Assembly (NCBI GenBank): GCA_045535235.1 | Contig: JAZSLG010000053.1 | Span: forward strand, 1 to 6,176 | Length of the DNA: 6,176 bases | DNA from: Stercoripulliclostridium_A sp045535235 | Lineage (GTDB): Bacteria > Bacillota > Clostridia > Christensenellales > DTU072 | Direction of reading: 5' to 3' | Shown: one piece after another, positions 5,201-6,176 of the stretch | Layout: every line of letters begins with the position of its first letter | Position numbering within the stretch: the stretch's first letter is position 1 | The notes under the pieces: generated by a model | The model's database searches: none | What the model saw: the letters and a program-made list of their open reading frames with translations, nothing else | What the model was told of the DNA's origin: nothing | Position numbers and translations under genes: made by a program

Positions 5201-6176
5201 CGTACTTAGAATTATCAAAAGAAAAACTAAACGAACTACGAAATCGTAACGATTATCTAATTCTCGCTTTCGAGTCCTCTTGTGACGAAACCGCCGTTGC
5301 CGTAACGCGTGGTAGAGAGGTACTCAGCTCGGTTATCAGTTCCCAAATTGAAATCCACAAACGCTTTGGCGGAGTGGTGCCGGAAATTGCTTCCCGCAAC
5401 CACGCCCTAGCAATAGATAATATTACGAAAGAGGCTCTGGAAAAGGCAGGCGTTACGTTACAAGATATAGACGTTATCGCCGTAACCTACGGTGCTGGAC
5501 TACTAGGCGCACTTCTAGTGGGCGTAAGCTATGCAAAATCGCTTGCCTATACCCTAAAGAAGCCACTGGTAGCTTGCAACCATATTAAAGGCCATATCGC
5601 TGCAAACTATATTTCCACTCCCGACTTGGAGCCACCATTCATTTGTTTGCTTGCAAGCGGTGGTCATACCTATATATTAAAGGTCAACGCCTTTGACGAT
5701 ATGGAAGTAATGGGTGAAACCCAAGACGACGCCGTAGGCGAAGCCTTTGATAAAGTAGCAAGGGTGCTGGGACTCCCCTATCCCGGTGGTCCGGAAATAG
5801 ATAGACTTGCAAGAACGGGTTCCCCCGTTTATAAGCTTCCCAGAGCGTTTAAGGGTGAAACACACTTGAATTTTAGTTACTCCGGTCTTAAGACGGCGGT
5901 TATAAACCTTGTTGCCAACACTAAAGCTAGAGGCGGTGAAATTAATCCGGCAGACCTAGCATGCTCCTTCCAAACGGAAGCTACGGGTGTCCTAATAGAC
6001 CACACGATAGAAGCGACCAAAAGAACGGGTATAAAAACGATATGTCTAGCAGGTGGCGTAGGCGCCAACTCCGCACTCCGCGACGGACTAACAAAAGCGG
6101 GACAAAAGAATGGCTGTAAGGTACTACTCCCACCCAAATTTCTTTGTACCGATAACGCCGCAATGATAGGCATTTG
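5197..6176 (+). CDS. tsaD: tRNA N6-threonylcarbamoyladenosine (t6A37) transferase TsaD, 3' partial
   Basis: TsaD (Gcp/YgjD/Kae1) transfers the threonylcarbamoyl group from TC-AMP to A37 of ANN-decoding tRNAs, working with TsaB and TsaE; it is essential in many bacteria. 326 codons are present and the last 15-20 residues lie past the right edge. Seen are ESSCDETAVAV (26-36), the metal ligands H129 and H133 in NHIKGH, SGGHTYIL (154-161), DDAVGEAFDKVARVLGLPYPGGPEID (177-202), NFSYSGLKTAV, AGGVGANSALR (285-295) and the third ligand D319 in CTDNAAM. All catalytic positions are intact. The start is the ATG of an ATGA overlap with comF; only a weak AAGG lies two bases upstream, so reinitiation after comF is likely. 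This gives about 19 extra N-terminal residues, rich in Glu, Lys, Asn and Leu, before the point where E. coli TsaD begins. No ATG, GTG or TTG offers a shorter start. Confidence 0.96.
   Translation, partial: MTYLELSKEKLNELRNRNDYLILAFESSCDETAVAVTRGREVLSSVISSQIEIHKRFGGVVPEIASRNHALAIDNITKEALEKAGVTLQDIDVIAVTYGAGLLGALLVGVSYAKSLAYTLKKPLVACNHIKGHIAANYISTPDLEPPFICLLASGGHTYILKVNAFDDMEVMGETQDDAVGEAFDKVARVLGLPYPGGPEIDRLARTGSPVYKLPRAFKGETHLNFSYSGLKTAVINLVANTKARGGEINPADLACSFQTEATGVLIDHTIEATKRTGIKTICLAGGVGANSALRDGLTKAGQKNGCKVLLPPKFLCTDNAAMIGI

Noticed and set aside
1..6176. Mobile element, CRISPR array, defence or other undescribed multi-gene system
   Set aside because: All coding space is taken by conserved housekeeping genes; no terminal repeats, transposase, direct-repeat arrays or tRNA/rRNA genes were seen.

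Overview
The window is a compact stretch of a bacterial chromosome, with eight identifiable housekeeping genes, two of them cut by the window edges. The gene order L7Ae-like protein, rpsL, rpsG, fusA is the Gram-positive (Bacillota) form of the str operon. S12 lacks the insertion seen in Bacillus S12, ribosome binding sites are strong (AGGAGG type), and base composition is moderate. Together these suggest a member of Clostridia, probably an uncultured lineage. This placement is inference from gene content and protein style, not from a search.

Layout: bases 1-2052 carry the str operon on the minus strand, read right to left: L7Ae-like kink-turn RNA-binding protein (2052-1801), rpsL/S12 (1736-1365), rpsG/S7 (1330-860) and fusA/EF-G (from 754, running off the left edge). 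Bases 2053-2279 are an AT-rich divergent promoter region. Bases 2280-6176 carry a plus-strand operon: recD2 (2280-4487), comF (4448-5200) and tsaD (5197 onward, running off the right edge). The last three genes overlap one another, by 40 and 4 bases.

The leftward genes supply translation: two 30S proteins of the decoding region, the translocase EF-G, and a small protein that probably binds kink-turns in RNA. The rightward genes serve DNA and tRNA maintenance: a 5'-3' SF1B helicase, a ComF-type phosphoribosyltransferase-fold protein linked to DNA uptake or processing, and the tRNA t6A37 enzyme TsaD. They look co-transcribed and translationally coupled rather than functionally one pathway.

No mobile element, CRISPR array, tRNA, rRNA or obviously new system is present. 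The points of interest are regulatory and residue-level. S12 carries arginine at position 88, the classic K88R streptomycin-resistance residue. The recD2 start codon lies where transcription should begin, so its mRNA may be leaderless. The rpsL leader can form a pseudoknot with its own ribosome binding region. The rpsG-fusA gap holds a perfect 10-bp terminator-like hairpin followed by a possible competing fold. The L7Ae leader can fold over its own Shine-Dalgarno sequence.
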